A DNA stretch of 64,000 bases from Epiperipatus broadwayi (GCA_028023455.1 JAQFVV010006275.1:1185279-1249278); one strand, 5' to 3'; shown: positions 12,790-24,657, counted from the first letter of the stretch. The notes: generated by a model not told the origin, from the sequence alone. Numbers and translations: made by a program.

Positions 12790-14280
12790 CACAATCCTCT
12801 GAGACTGAAGATAAATGTTGCTATGATTCAATGGTAATGGAAAAACTGATTAATATTAAATTGAATATTATCAGACTTTGTAAAATTAGAAGCATAGGTG
12901 AAAGATTAATGACATGAAAAATAGATACATGCAAATATTGAAAATATAAGCAGAGTATAATTCATTATGAATAAAAGATTAATGTTGTTGATGTATTAGA
13001 ATAAATAACAACATTATATTTTTAATTTAATGATAGGTACTAAAGTCAAAAGATTTGGGTTATGGCCCAACAAGTTCTTATTCTGAAGAAATAGAAGTGA
13101 CTTAAATATAGATATAGTGAACATATTAAGAGGCAGACAATTGAAATCTTAAACTAGATCTGAAAAGATTGAAAGATGTAAAATGAGATTGCATGCAAGG
13201 TAGATGGATGAGATAATCAGGTTTACTGAAGTAATATAGAAAAGAAAGACTAAAGGTTGGAGAAATTGGATTAAACTTGAAGAGAGCTTTATTCTGGTAA
13301 TGATGATGCAATTTTTTTTAATAGACAAAACAGAATTTTAAAATACCCATGAGAGATTTTAATATTAAAATCAGAAAACAAAATATGAAACTGTGGATAT
13401 GGGAAAAATTATTTTATGGAGGAAGAAATAATAGATAACATAGACTTACAGAATTTATGGAAAAATAAAAACTATATTATGAATCCTTTTTTTAACTAAA
13501 TAAAAAAATCCAAAAAACTCACGTAATGGTTTATCACAATTGAATTTTACAGAAAATGTATTACAAAATACTTTATAGATTCAACAGAGGAAGTGAGCAT
13601 CAAATAGTTTGAGACATAACATAGGTGTTAAGGTGGGGCTAGTATTAACAGTTGACATCTTCTAACTTTCATAAATAATTTAATAAATTAAAGCTATTAC
13701 TTAGTAATTGTATTAAATATTAACATAGTACAACTAAGCTATCAATAGGAACAAAAAGAAGTGATATAAAAATAATCTGAAATTACCCATTTAGAATAAT
13801 TGAATTATGTAAAATAATATGAAAAAGAGTTACTGATGAATAAGGAAATATAACTGTGAAATGGCAAACAAAGCTGTAGAAGAAAATAAAAGTTTCAAAA
13901 TATAAAATAACTTCTTAATATTGGAAAAAAATTATTTCAAAAATTAAAAAAAAGGTACTATTCTGAATAGAAATAGTATCATAAAGCATATGGAAGAATT
14001 TTAAAAAAATATTATACAGAAATAAAGAATAGGTAACTAAAATAGCCCATAAGAATATAACTTTGTGTGATATGTCATGTATCTTAAATGAAGAATTGAG
14101 ACATGCAATTAAATCTACATAGAATGAAAATTTTCAGGAAATAATTACTCATTATGGAAATTTAAAAACAATAGATGAAGAAATAAGAAAATTCTTTAAA
14201 AGCTATACACCACTTTTCTAAAATTAAAATTATGCCAGATAACTGAGAAAATGCAAGAGATACAATGAAGCAATAATATT
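12790..14280 (+). mobile_element. RTE-type LINE relic, endonuclease to linker (degraded)
   Basis: In + frames the 5' part gives an I-N-I-K-L-N-I-I-R-L-C-K-I-R block followed by G-E-R-L-M (about 12850-12910), a pattern typical of the start of RTE endonucleases. Further on come the linker with W-Q-T-K-L-like repeats (about 13860-13900, homologous to 1495-1530 and 45360-45400) and an I-D-E-E-I-R-K-F-F block (about 14170-14200), as in the family just before the reverse transcriptase. The polymerase itself is missing. Stops occur throughout. It belongs to the same family as the relics at 1270 and 45000. Confidence 0.6.
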
Positions 14281-14900
14281 TGATCATCATCATCATTAGT
14301 GATATAGTGCCATTGTTTACCATTCTATTAAAGCCATTCATGTATCTTAATTTAAAAACTTTATATGTCATAAGTTTTTTCACCATTAAAATGCAAGAAT
14401 TATCCTATAAAAAAGATTTATAATATTATTATCATATATAAAATTATGTTGAATAAATAAAGGAAATGCATAAAGTATAGTTAATATTGACATTTTTTAT
14501 TTGTTATATTTTTTATGAGAGCATTTAAGTTGATAAATAATTTTCCACAATATTCAATTTTGTCTATATTTAAATCTAATTTTTGTATACTGAAGAATAT
14601 GTATTTTAGTAATTATTTTTTTGATTTTGTAACTGGGTTAATTTTTGTTAGAGAAAATAAACTTGAATAATTATATTTCCATATCCTAATAAAAATAAAA
14701 CTGATATGTAATTGATTTGTTGGTTAATTCTGAGATAATTTAAATCTTGATAATACATAGCTATAACTAATTGTCAGATAATAGAATATCTAAACTCTAA
14801 AAAGTTGTATGCCATGTGTATTTAATAAATATTTTTGTAAATGTACATAGTGCATTTTGTTCATTCATGTTATATACTCTCTATTATTGTTTGTAATTAT
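14281..14900. other. A+T-rich DNA without recognisable gene
   Basis: A short (ATC/ATG) run lies near 14283-14300. Nothing else could be assigned. Confidence 0.4.
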
Positions 14901-15252
14901 ATGTTGGGTTATATCAATCATCTAGAATTAATTGTTAAATATCTTTAGATAAATTCTAATTTTACTTAAACTTTTTAAATTTATTCAACTGTTAATCATT
15001 TTGAATGATATTATTCTCTCTTCTTCTGTGTTGTTTGCCTGACCAGTGACAATAATAGTACTATCATTGGTCAAGTCAGCAACACCTGATGAAGAGAAGA
15101 GAATAACATTATTTGAAATATTGTGTTCTAATATAGTACAATAACCTGTGTAGTATTACTAACAGTTGAATCTATTTAAAAAGTTTAAATAAAGTTTGAT
15201 TTTTTTCTAAAACCATTCAACACTTAAACTAGGTGATGGAAATAGTTCAACT
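14901..15252. repeat. PLE-1-like terminal repeat, foldback copy
   Basis: This is a long inverted repeat centred near 15060. The outer ends contain the ATGTTGG...TCAATCATCTA and TAGGTGATGGAAATAGTTCAA motifs shared with PLE-1. The inner halves repeat the CTGACCAGTGACAATA and GGTCAAGTCAGCAACACC motifs seen near the 3' end of the PLE-1 copies at 39460-39490 and 59220-59265. The right half continues through the AACAGTTGAATCTATTT...AATAAAGTT stretch, also present at 39540-39580. No coding remnant is left. Confidence 0.7.
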
Positions 15253-15574
15253 CCTCCTTACAAATAAAATATCAATTTTTAGTCTACTTTCAGAACAGGT
15301 TATATTTGCCTGATTAATGAGGTTTGTTTAAACTTCTTTGCATTATTAATATCACATGTCATGACCAAGTTCAATCTTTAGGGTCTATGTAAACATATCA
15401 GACCATAGATAAAGGTAGTTATCATCTTTATTGTTAATGGAGGTTGCGTTGACTACAGGTTGAGATTGTTAATAGCTTAAGGGTTGATTGTTACTGTTAT
15501 CACAAACTTCTATAAATATATTATTTTTTTCTGGCATTTTTTGCTAATAGATTCATTGTTTTACTTATTTTTAG
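15253..15574. other. Probable intron sequence upstream of the BtpA-like exon
   Basis: No independent feature was seen. It ends in a pyrimidine-rich stretch and TTTTTAG (15568-15574), a good 3' splice site for the following exon. Confidence 0.4.
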
Positions 15575-15702
15575 TTCTCATGCAATAACACAAGATGTTG
15601 ATGTTGTTCAAACGGCAAAAGATGCAGAGTTCTGTAAAAGTGATGGGATAATTATAACTGGAGAACAAACGGGAAGTGCAGCTGATGCTGAAGAAGTGAA
15701 AA
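15575..15702 (+). CDS. Single exon of a BtpA-family protein (F13E9.13-like)
   Basis: The 128-base exon is preceded by a polypyrimidine tract and TTAG and followed by GTAATT, both plausible splice sites. It has one base of a split codon at each end (upstream intron phase 2, downstream intron phase 1). Its 42 full codons are open and far less A+T-biased than the neighbourhood. They encode S-H-A-I-T, a spacer, A-K-D-A-E-F, then S-D-G-I-I-I-T-G followed by T-G and A-D-A-E-E-V-K. This order is characteristic of the central part of the BtpA family, a TIM-barrel-like family named for a cyanobacterial protein needed for photosystem I stability. Animal members are uncharacterised and some are predicted mitochondrial. 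No other exon of the gene was recognised, so its introns must be long or the rest lies outside the window. It could be an isolated exon of a pseudogene, although no damage is seen. Confidence 0.7.
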
Positions 15703-16508
15703 GTAATTCAAATTCTTTATAAACTAAGTGGATATTTAAGATTATAATTTTAAAGAAAAATGTTTTTAATATTGTATAGATATGATCTGAGATATTTATT
15801 TATTAAAGATATTATTTTCTTCAGATCTAACTCCTTAAATATATACTTTTGTAATGAAGTGAAAATGAAGTTTTATTTTTCTTTTTAATAATAGAAATAT
15901 ATCTATATGAAGTCTTTTGTGTTTGTTAAAAGCAATTTTATAAAAAGTTTCGTAATTAAAGTAATGATAGTGAACTGTTTTTGTTTCTGACTTCTCTAAA
16001 CATCACTGTGAACTATTTTAAAATCTCATAATGTTCCATTTAAATAGTTTTTCATCTGTACGATATTTATCATGATTAATTAAAGTTGATAGAACTCAGT
16101 GAAATTTGTTTTTAATTATATAATTAATTATTTCAATAATTGTATTGATAAATTTTAAAAAAACTATTATGGATGAATGTTTTTATGAAATCCACTGAAA
16201 AACATATTGAAACAGTAATGTTTTTCCCCTAGTATGATATCTTTCATAATTAATTAAAGTCAAGTTGTAATCTGTTTTCTCCACATACATATATTTAAGA
16301 AAGAAAGAAAACCTTTATATTGTAAAAAATTAAATAAACAATGTATCAGAAGATTGTCCATTTTTTGAATCTCAAAAACTCATCGTTAGACAAATATTGT
16401 TATCTCTATTTGCAAGCATTTACTTAATAATAGATTATTTTATGCCAAAAGTCTATAAAGTCTTTTTGGTTTCTTTTTCGATTTTGTTACACTTACAATG
16501 AGGTGACT

Positions 16509-17924
16509 GTATTACTTCGAATATAAAACACCTTCGAATTTAAGACACAGTTAAATTTTAAGCTGGAAAAATTGGAAAAAAAAATTGAAAAATAAAAATT
16601 TTGATTTATTTAAATAGGAACTAATATAAATACAATAAGCTCACCTAATTTATTGTGAATCTTCTTCAGACATACTTTCACTTTTTATATTTTTACTTTC
16701 AGAACTTGAATTTTTATCTTCACTATTTCATCACGGTACATCATCTGCCAGATATTTAAATCATTAGCAATGCAACATTTTAAGAAAGTTTTTTTGATAA
16801 TTTCTTTAGGTACATCTTTCTAAGCCTGCAAAACCCACTCAAGATTATATGGCTGTTGTTTGCATTATGAAGTCTTTTTTTTAGTGTAAATGCCGTAACA
16901 TTTTTTTTTTCAAAGAAAATAAAAAGGATTTAAAATACAGTATTGACATGTAATGTTACCTGTAGAGTTTTTTTCTTTTGATTAAAAACTTCTAAAATGT
17001 AAATGAATAATTTTTTTCAATTATTAATGTAAATGAAAAATTTTTAAAAAATAATTTTTTTTTTATAATTGGCAAAAATAATCCATAGTGGTTAACATAA
17101 AACATATTTTTGTTATCCAATTATAAATTGAAATTATGCATCATTGCTATCTTTCTCAATTTTCTTTAATATGAAAATAATTTTTTTTATTAAAATCTGA
17201 ATCATTCTTCCAAAATTTATATTTTTAGAAATGTTTTCTAAAAAAAAAATATATAAATATGTTAAAAAAGATTCTAAAACATGTTTTCACTTTGAAATAA
17301 AAGCGAAAATATTAGAACTATCAAAATTGTTGACAGGTGCTCTCTTGTGTAGAGAACAAGAAACAACCAATCAATCAATGCCATAGAAGGCAAGTTCTTA
17401 TTTCATTGATGTATTGATTTCTTAGTTGTAAAAAAAATCTAATGGTTATTCAGTACAGTTTCTTTGATAAAATAGTGGTAAAATAAATGACATTAAAAGA
17501 TTCTAAAATATACGTTTTCACTTTGAAAATTAAAACAAAGATATTGGAACTGTCAAAATTGTTGACAGATGCTCTCTTGTGTAGAAAACAAGAAACAACC
17601 AAATAGAATAAAAGCAGGTTCTTATATTATTGTTCTATTGATTTATTAATTGTAACAAATTATAAAGGTTATTCAGTACAGTTTTCTTGATAAAATAAGT
17701 TAAAAGTAGCAGTTTATTAAAGCTGTTTACAAAAATAATCCCAAAAATATTGACATTTAATGTTGCATCTTTTTTCTTTTGACTAAAAATAGAATATGTG
17801 CGTGTATAGTACAAAGCAAAGATCCACAAAAATAAGATGTTAAAACTTTTTTCCCAAATTAAGATTTACACCTCTTTTATTGGTTCAAAAATTAGGGAAA
17901 TGTGTCTTATATTTAAAGTAATAC
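16509..17924 (-). mobile_element. pogo/Tigger-like DNA transposon relic
   Basis: The ends are imperfect inverted repeats. GTATTACTTCGAATATAA at 16509 matches the reverse complement of TTATATTTAAAGTAATAC ending at 17924 with two mismatches, and ACAC continues the match. Near the left end, the - strand encodes a degraded transposase C-terminus (see 16650-16850). The middle carries an imperfect direct duplication of about 190 bases with a period of about 229 bases (from about 17265 and about 17494), including the CTCTCTTGTGTAGA motif in each copy. The family call rests on the tail motif and TIR style, since the catalytic core is absent. Confidence 0.65.
16650..16850 (-). pseudogene. DDE_1 (pogo/Tigger/Jerky-like) transposase C-terminal remnant
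   Basis: Read on the - strand from about 16850 it gives W-V-L-Q-A, a stop, K-D-V-P-K-E-I-I-K-K, then T-F-L-K-C-C-I-A-N. This corresponds to the usual motif near the end of pogo/Jerky-type transposases in which a tryptophan, a valine-rich turn and a K-x-C-G-I-S-N-like segment occur in this order. A frameshift follows, then an acidic serine-rich tail (S-E-D-K-N-S-S-S-E-S ... S-E-E-D-S-Q) ending at a TAA (16650-16652). One in-frame stop and at least one frameshift make it nonfunctional. Confidence 0.65.
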
Positions 17925-18179
17925 CATAACTCTGTTATGATGTCAGGCTTTTTTCATTTTTATCTTCTTTATTATCATCATTTGATGTTTTTGAAAGTTT
18001 TGTTTTGATTTCTTTTGGATCTATATTTTTTCTTGAGTTCCTGGTGCTGAAATCTAACTTTTTACAAAATTTCTCAACAAATGGTAATACATAATATTTT
18101 TATAGTCCTCTAAACTGTCTTGTCTGATAACAAAATTTATTTTATAAATGTATATTTGTTTCACTTTTAAGACTAAACA
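17925..18179. other. A+T-rich spacer
   Basis: It lies between the pogo-like element and the PLE-2 3' region. No feature was recognised. Confidence 0.35.
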
Positions 18180-18470
18180 TTTTTATTTTTGACATTAATT
18201 AAAATAAAATAGAATATCATATAACGTTACAAAACCAGCCAAAAAAAACACAAAATTTTATTAAAATTCTCTCATGATCATAGTTTTATCTATCAATAAA
18301 TAGACCTTCTTAAGTGCAATTCAATAATATATATATATCATCAAAACTACCACAAATCTAAAATTTAGCAGTGAAACCTTAGGTTGTGTTTTAATATTAT
18401 TTTTATTCTGTCTGGTTTAATTTTAGATTTGTGGTTTTATTTTATATTACTAGTTTAGCTTTATTTTATT

Positions 18471-18542
18471 ATATATATATATATATATAAAAAAAAAATA
18501 TATATAAAAATATATATATAAATAAATATATATATATATATC
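18471..18542. repeat. TA-rich microsatellite
   Basis: Nearly uninterrupted alternating T and A, broken by short A runs, within the 3' region of PLE-2. Confidence 0.85.
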
Positions 18543-18644
18543 AGGGACAAAGCATCCATGTATTGAATGGAGCGAATGCTTCTGTAGAAAAATTCACTAA
18601 AACTTTCAAAAGCTTTAATTAAAATTCAATTTAAAAAATTCACT

Positions 18645-19070
18645 TTCAATTGTTTTACCAACAGTTGAATTATTTTTATATATGCAAAGTATGGATTTGA
18701 CTAATATATTCTCATTGATTATAAGAAGTTCAAACAATGCTAAGATCTAATTTAGAGTTAAAACTTTTAAAAATGTTAAAAGGATTTGGAAGATAAAAAT
18801 ATATTGATAATACTTTATCTATATTTAAACTAATCACAGTCTAATTAGAATTAGCGATTCAAATTTTTTATTTTTTGTACGGAATTACTGTTGACTTTCA
18901 ATTTTTTTTTACCAACAGTTGAATTATTTTTATATATGCAAAGAATGAATTTGACTAATGTAGTCTCAGTTAATTATAAGAAGTTCAAATAATTCTAAGA
19001 TTTAATTTACAGTTAAAACTTTTAAGAATGTTAAAAGGATTTGGAAGATAAAAATATATTTAAAATATAT
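18645..19070. repeat. Tandem duplication of about 170 bases, period 254
   Basis: The motif ACCAACAGTTGAATTATTTT occurs at 18657 and 18911. It is followed in both copies by nearly identical sequence through AAAAGGATTTGGAAGATAAA. It lies just downstream of the PLE-2 GIY-YIG remnant and may be part of its terminal repeat. Confidence 0.8.
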
Positions 19071-19347
19071 TCTCTAATTTACAGATAAGAGAGTTTCAGA
19101 GTTTTCTAGATGTGTATAATATATATATATTAGATGCTATTACATAAAAATTGTTGTGGCAAGTGAAATAAAAACATTATAAAAAAGAAGTGTGCTTCCG
19201 TTCTTAAAGAAGTCACACTTTGTCATTGATATATATAGAAAACAAAATAGTTTTTCTATAATTGATTTCAAAAACTAACCACTGTCTTCATGAGATTGAT
19301 GGCCTCAAATCCAGAAGATTTATCATTAATGTTTTTTTTACTTTTTT

Positions 19348-19605
19348 TTAATTCATTTTTTTCATAAAAAATAACCTCTGCATCGTCAAATAATATTTTA
19401 AGATCTGTATTTTTTTATGAATATATGAAGCTGAGCTATGATTCCTATTTTTAATTCTACTCTTATGAACTCTTTCATTAAGACTTAATTTACTTTGACC
19501 TATATAAATGTATTGATGATTACAAGGAATCTTATAAACTATACCAGGAATAGATTTACTATCAAGCGACTGTTTTGAACTGTTTATTAATGAATTTAAA
19601 TCCAA
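19348..19605 (-). pseudogene. GIY-YIG endonuclease domain remnant of PLE-2
   Basis: An 85-residue open stretch contains G-I-V-Y-K-I-P-C (about residues 21-28), then Y-I-Y-I-G-Q-S-K (about 32-39), then L-N-E-R-V-H-K-S-R (about 42-50). This is the hallmark of the GIY-YIG nuclease at the C-terminus of Penelope-like proteins, where the domain nicks DNA to prime reverse transcription. The reading frame is cut at both ends. Downstream in another frame is a tail related to the right-hand copy. Homologous stretches occur at 21429-21780 (+) and 26280-26620 (-). Confidence 0.75.
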
Positions 19606-19830
19606 GCCATTTTTCCATCCACTTTCATAAATAATACTATCTAAAAAAAATAATATAGATGGAATATTTTAAAGGAGAAATAATATAGTCAATAACCTAT
19701 TCCTCTTTAATCTTATAAAGCAATTTATTACACATAAAATATTTAGAATCATGCTGTTTTGTCTGAATTATATACATGATTTAATAATCACAGATTCATA
19801 TAAATGTAAATACATTTTATAATATTTATT

Positions 19831-20482
19831 TGTTAGTGAAACATGAATACAAATATACATTCTTATTTACAATGGCCATACTCTGCCTGCTACAGTTGGC
19901 AAGATGAACTACAGAAGAAAAAGGGATTGCACATGCCATTATAGATTTTCCTACCACTTCCATCTGTATCTTGACAGCCTGCTTTGTGACTAGGTATAGT
20001 GATATTTCTGGTTGTACTATGGCAGTTTGCCTCTTGCCATTATTTGATTTTAGCAGCTTACAGTCCTGAAAGTGGACTTGTCTCATTGCATCAATTGTTT
20101 AGCTTTGATAGCTTTTGTCTAGAGAATGTGTATTCTGACTTTCAGATTTGACAGTAGTTCTGTGGAGTACATATATACTGCAATTCAGGTTTGACAGTAG
20201 TTCTCTGCAAGCATGTGTATGACTATTCAGCTATCTAATTATTGTTAGAGAGAATGATAGTTCTTCTTTCGGCTTTGTGACAATAGTTCTCTGACCCTAC
20301 CTTCAAAAAAACTGACTATTTATTGCTGGATCCCCATCCTTAATGGGAAAATTGAGATTCAGTGAGCATTATTGCTTATTGGGCCATTCTTGCCATTGGC
20401 TGGGTGTTATTTATTTATAAATGCATAGGTTTATGGTAATGAATGTTCAATCTGATCTAGATGAGAAATCTGGACTAATCCA
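19831..20482 (-). mobile_element. Probable solo LTR inserted in PLE-2
   Basis: This 652-base block is visibly richer in G+C than its surroundings. It begins TGTTAG and ends AATCCA, so it has TG...CA termini. It is flanked by the 5-base repeat TTATT (19826-19830 and 20483-20487). On the - strand a TATAAATA-like box lies about 80 bases from its start. Three copies of a T-T-T-G-A-C-A-G-T-A-G-T-T-C-like motif (20147, 20190, 20273) are spaced at about 43 and 83 bases. The 86-residue open frame at 19826-20086 has no recognisable domain. The short duplicated sequence is common in A+T-rich DNA, so the LTR call is tentative. Confidence 0.45.
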
Positions 20483-21419
20483 TTATTTGAAGGTAAGGTT
20501 AAGATATGGCAAATTCTCTAAAATAGCAAATCATGAATAATCTTAATCTTATCCAAACAGAAAAATATTCATGTTTCTCTAGAATAGAAATACATTAATA
20601 CTTTTTTCAATATCTAAAAAGATGATATATACCCCCTGGAAAATTATCTTTATGAGACTTCAGATTAAAGAAAACTTTAGAAGCCAAATAATCATTAGGT
20701 AAATTTAAAGAAGTAGTTCTAACAATATATATACCATAATTACAATTAACTTACATCTTATTTTCTTACCAAGATGGGAATTTAAAATACTGTACAATAT
20801 TTCTCATTATTTAATTCTAAAGAAATTTGAATTTTAAAATCACTATTATTCATCAATGCAAAATGGTCATTTTTGTCTTCTTTTAATAGAATAACATCAT
20901 TGGCTTTATTTTTTTTTTTTAAGAAAATATATTTGTTTCCAGGTAAATCAAATTTTCCCCTTTGACATAATTATCTCAAGCAGATATATTTTTTATTACC
21001 TGAAATATTTCTACAACATTTAGTAGTGGAAATAAAATCAATTACTACATTTCTATTTTTAAAATGAACAAAAGAAGAGTCTTTACTTAAAATTGTTTCA
21101 TCACAATTATTTACAACAAAATTAGTCGAATTTAAAACAAATAAAGCATCAGGCCTTTTATTATTTAAAAACTTTTTTAATAACCAATTAAACTTGTTAA
21201 TATATTTTTTTATTATAAACAAATTGACATCTTGATCTAAACCATTGTAAGAAGAAACTTAAAATAAAATAATTAAAATTATTTCTAAGAGAGTTTTTCA
21301 AAACATTTTAAATCTCCAATTAAATTAGATAAATTAGACATATTTTCATTAATGAATTTATTTATAAAATCAATAATTTAAACTTTAAAACAAAATAGGG
21401 AAGAAAGCCAATCTTTTCC

Positions 21420-22260
21420 TAACCTAATATGGCAAGATTTGAGAAGAAAGGACTTGATTTAAATTCGTTATTAAATAGTTCCGAACAGTCAATTGATAGA
21501 TCTATTCCTGGTATGGTTTATAAAATTCCTTGCAGTTGTCAAGAAAAATTTATAGGTCAAAGTAAATCAAGTCATAATGAAATGTTAAAGTTCATAAGAA
21601 TAAAGTTTTAAAAAGGTATTATAGCTCAGCTGTGTCTATTCATGAACTGAATTCAAGTCAAAATATTAGTTGACAATGTAGAGGTAATTTTTTATGAAAA
21701 AAAACGATTCAAAGAAACACTAATGATATATCTCCTTGTGTCTGAAGCCATTAATCTCATGAGGACATCCTTTAATGTTAAATGTGGTTAGGTTTAAAGT
21801 GAATTATGGGAAGGCTAGTTTTCTCTCTCTATATATATATGTGTGTGGGTGTGTGTGTTGAAGAATTAAAGAATCATGATTCTGAAACAGTTAACTCATT
21901 TAAAAGTTCTTTTAATATTAAGAGTGGATGGGAAGTAAGTGGATTTGTGGGTAATGTTTAGTTTAAATATGTTGTTATTTTATAGTTCTTTGCACTTGAA
22001 AAGTCTGCTTGTAGCAGTGAAACCATTGGTAGAATTTTAGAGTTTATTTTCTTGGCTAGTCTGGTTGAGTTGTGAATTTGGAATAATTTTGATTATATAT
22101 GTTATTTGTATCTTGTTGAATTTTACTTGAAAAGATCTATATGTTAATAGATGAAACCATGGTCGTGAGACAATTTTAGTAAAATTTTGTATTTTGGCTA
22201 GTTTTATAATGTTATATGATTTTGTATTTTATTTATGATTACTAGTATAAAATTCTGCAG
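21420..22260 (+). mobile_element. PLE-2 relic, right copy in opposite orientation
   Basis: On the + strand, 21429-21611 encodes L-D-L-N-S-L-L-N-S-S-E-Q-S then S-I-P-G-M-V-Y-K-I-P-C and F-I-G-Q-S-K-S-S, the same GIY-YIG remnant as 19348-19605. The match continues in shifted frames through the E-A-I-N-L-M tail (about 21745-21765). The 3' untranslated part continues to about 22260 and matches 18180-18310 in reverse complement. The two copies therefore lie head to head with their 3' ends outward. A short CTGC...GCAG hairpin followed by GAAA near 22007-22025 recalls a hammerhead stem II, but the rest of the core is not clear. Confidence 0.65.
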
Positions 22261-24540
22261 TATTTAATTTAATATTCCAAATATTGTTAAAGATTTTTAA
22301 TATAGATAAGAAGAGACAAAAAAATATAAAATAACTATAACTGAGTAAAGGAAACTATCTTAGTACTTAATTTTATATATTGAAATAAGGAAGTTTACTG
22401 TTAATTGTTTTCAATAAAGAACATATAAAGTATTATCTGTGCCCTGTCACTCAGGCAGTATTTCTATACAGAATCTCCAGTACTGATCTAATCAATTCTA
22501 AATTTGAATTTTTTCTTTGAATTTTTAAACATTGCTTTAAACACTGGATTACTAATCAAAAAATTATAGGTTTCTTTGCAAAAAGTTGTTTATCCCAGTG
22601 GTAATATTTCCTAGGATAACATTTATAAATTCACTGCTTAATATAAAATTTCTTAGTATTAGTTTTAATTGGCAAGTACCTTTTATTTTTTGATAAACTT
22701 TTATTTTTCTTTTCAATTTATTATTGGGTTTAAAGAAAAGGGAATGGAGGAGTGAGAGAGGTTATGGAGAGAAACAAAACAATCACCTTTATTTTATCAA
22801 TTTACAAAATTCAGATAAATTTCAAATAAACATTTTCTTATTTGTAATAGATAAAAAATCAGTTTGGAAATTTGTATCCTTTTGTTTTTAGAAATTTGTT
22901 TTTTTTAAGAGTGAGAGGGTAGATAACTAGTAATAATATTAAGACTATATTTAAAATTCACTGTCTAATCTAAAATCTCTTAATATTAGTTTTTATTGAG
23001 AGTTTTTTTTTAGGAGGGGGGGGGGACTTATTTTTTATAAATTCAATGTGAATTTTTAAAAAAGTCAAAGATCAATAAAAACCAAACAACGTTTTTGCAC
23101 ATTACAATAAATGCTTTTTTTAACTTGTTAGCAATTAGTTTTAAAATAATCTTTGTGTTCATTTAAAATGTTTTTACTTGAAAAGATTTTCATTTAAATC
23201 GTTGTATTATTTTTTAATTATTAATTTTTTTTAAAAAGTAAAATTCAAATCAATAAAAAAGTTTTCATTTTAAACTCCTTTTTTTGGTTAATTTATTGTT
23301 GGTTGAAAACCATCCAGTTCATTTTTGTTTGGAGTGTTTGATTGGATTTATATGGAATGTAGCTGCATAAAAGTTCATAAAACAATTCATTCCTCTCTCC
23401 CTCACTTTTTAATAAGCCAATAAAGAAGAAATTTACAAATTTTTAAAGATACAATCATAAAAATTCTAAAACAACTCTGGCAATTACAAATCAAGAAAAG
23501 TTATTTGAATTAGATAATACTAGAATGCATTTCACACCTTCTCACTCCCTCTCTTCTTACTTTTTAAAAACCCATTAAGAAAGAAGAAATTTAAATTTTT
23601 TTAAAGACATAATCATAAAACTTTCTAAAACAAATCTGGCAATTTCAAATCAAAAGAAGTTGTTTGCTATGATTCTCCCCTCACTTTTTAAAAAATCCAA
23701 TAAGAAAGAAGAAATTTACAAATTTTTAAAGACAGAATAATTGAAAAAAAAAACATACTACTAAAAGTTCACAAAAATGAAACTTAATACTAACAGTTTT
23801 TAGACTACCCATTGAATTTATAAATTAAACCATAGTACTATTACTATGACAAATCCCCATTTAAAAAAAAAAACTTCAAATGATCAATTAGTAGTCCCAG
23901 TATTCTTTCTTGGCATCAAAACAGTATTTAAAGAGTTACTAAAAGATAAAAATGGAAATGTAGTTAACCAACTAGATTGGTACCAAAATCTCCACATTGT
24001 AGTGATTTTCAACTAAACCATATATTAACGTGGGGACTCACTGAAAAATTAAGTGGTATACATTTTAGAGACTACCTACTATGTGTCCATTCAAAAAATA
24101 TTTTTAAATCAATTATATTAGTACTTGCCAATGTCTAATTTTAATTATTTTTTGATTATCTCCACTTTATCACTCACACACATGCAAATTTATGATCTCT
24201 CACATATGTAAAAAAAAAAAATGCATTTTAAATTATAATTTATTTACACTCAAACTTAATAATAGTTAAATAGGTTGACTAAAGTCAATAATTAACCGAC
24301 ATTTTAAATATTCTTTCAAATGTTTATGAAATTATTTTATTCAATTCCCAAGTATATTATAATAAAATAAAAACAAGAATACATTTTTTGTAAATTTATA
24401 AAAACTGTCTTAGCCATACATAAATTTGTAATCATTATTTTCTCTATAATATTAAATATTAATCAGCTTTCTAATTTTAGAACATTTGTGAACTTTTAAT
24501 AAAACTGCCTGATTTATCATTAAAATGCATGCTTCATTTT
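22261..24540. repeat. A+T-rich region with diffuse direct duplications
   Basis: A block near 22625-22675 is repeated near 22955-23005 (shared CTTAGTATTAGTTTT-like core). Three degenerate copies of a pyrimidine-rich CTCACTTTTTAA...AAGAAGAAATTTA block lie near 23395-23450, 23550-23620 and 23675-23740. A G run occurs at about 23015-23026. No coding sequence was recognised. Confidence 0.5.
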
Positions 24541-24543
24541 ATA

Positions 24544-24657
24544 TTCATAGTAGATATGTTTCAGGAATGTGTGATGGAATGGAAGTTTTAAATATATATA
24601 TTCATAGTAGATATGTTTCAGGAATGTGTGATGGAATGGAAGTTTTAAATATATATC
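24544..24657. repeat. Tandem duplication of 57 bases
   Basis: The unit starting TTCATAGTAGATATGTTTCA (24544-24600) is repeated at once (24601-24657) with identity over almost the whole unit, which indicates a recent event. Confidence 0.9.

Larger units (their letters stand above)
18180..21400 (-). mobile_element. PLE-2 relic (Penelope-like element), left copy
   Basis: This is a decayed Penelope-like retroelement on the - strand. The upstream (high-coordinate) part encodes an N-terminal-like block with D-V-I-L-L-K-E-D-K then H-F-A-L-M-N-N-S-D-F (about 20840-20910), resembling the PLE pattern of a lysine-aspartate motif followed by V-M-x-x-S-D-Y. The reverse transcriptase core is missing and a probable solo LTR sits in the gap (19831-20482). 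The GIY-YIG remnant is at 19348-19605. The 3' untranslated part reaches 18180. The stretch 18180-18310 is the reverse complement of 22130-22250 in the right-hand copy. It contains an internal tandem duplication (18645-18812 and 18894-19070, period 254). Confidence 0.65.

Noticed and set aside
14281-14400. 74-residue - strand frame (14162-14386) as a gene
   Set aside because: It overlaps the end of an RTE relic on the other strand and an ATC/ATG run, and no domain is seen.
19826-20086. 86-residue - strand frame as a gene
   Set aside because: It lies wholly within the block that looks like a solo LTR, and no domain is recognisable.
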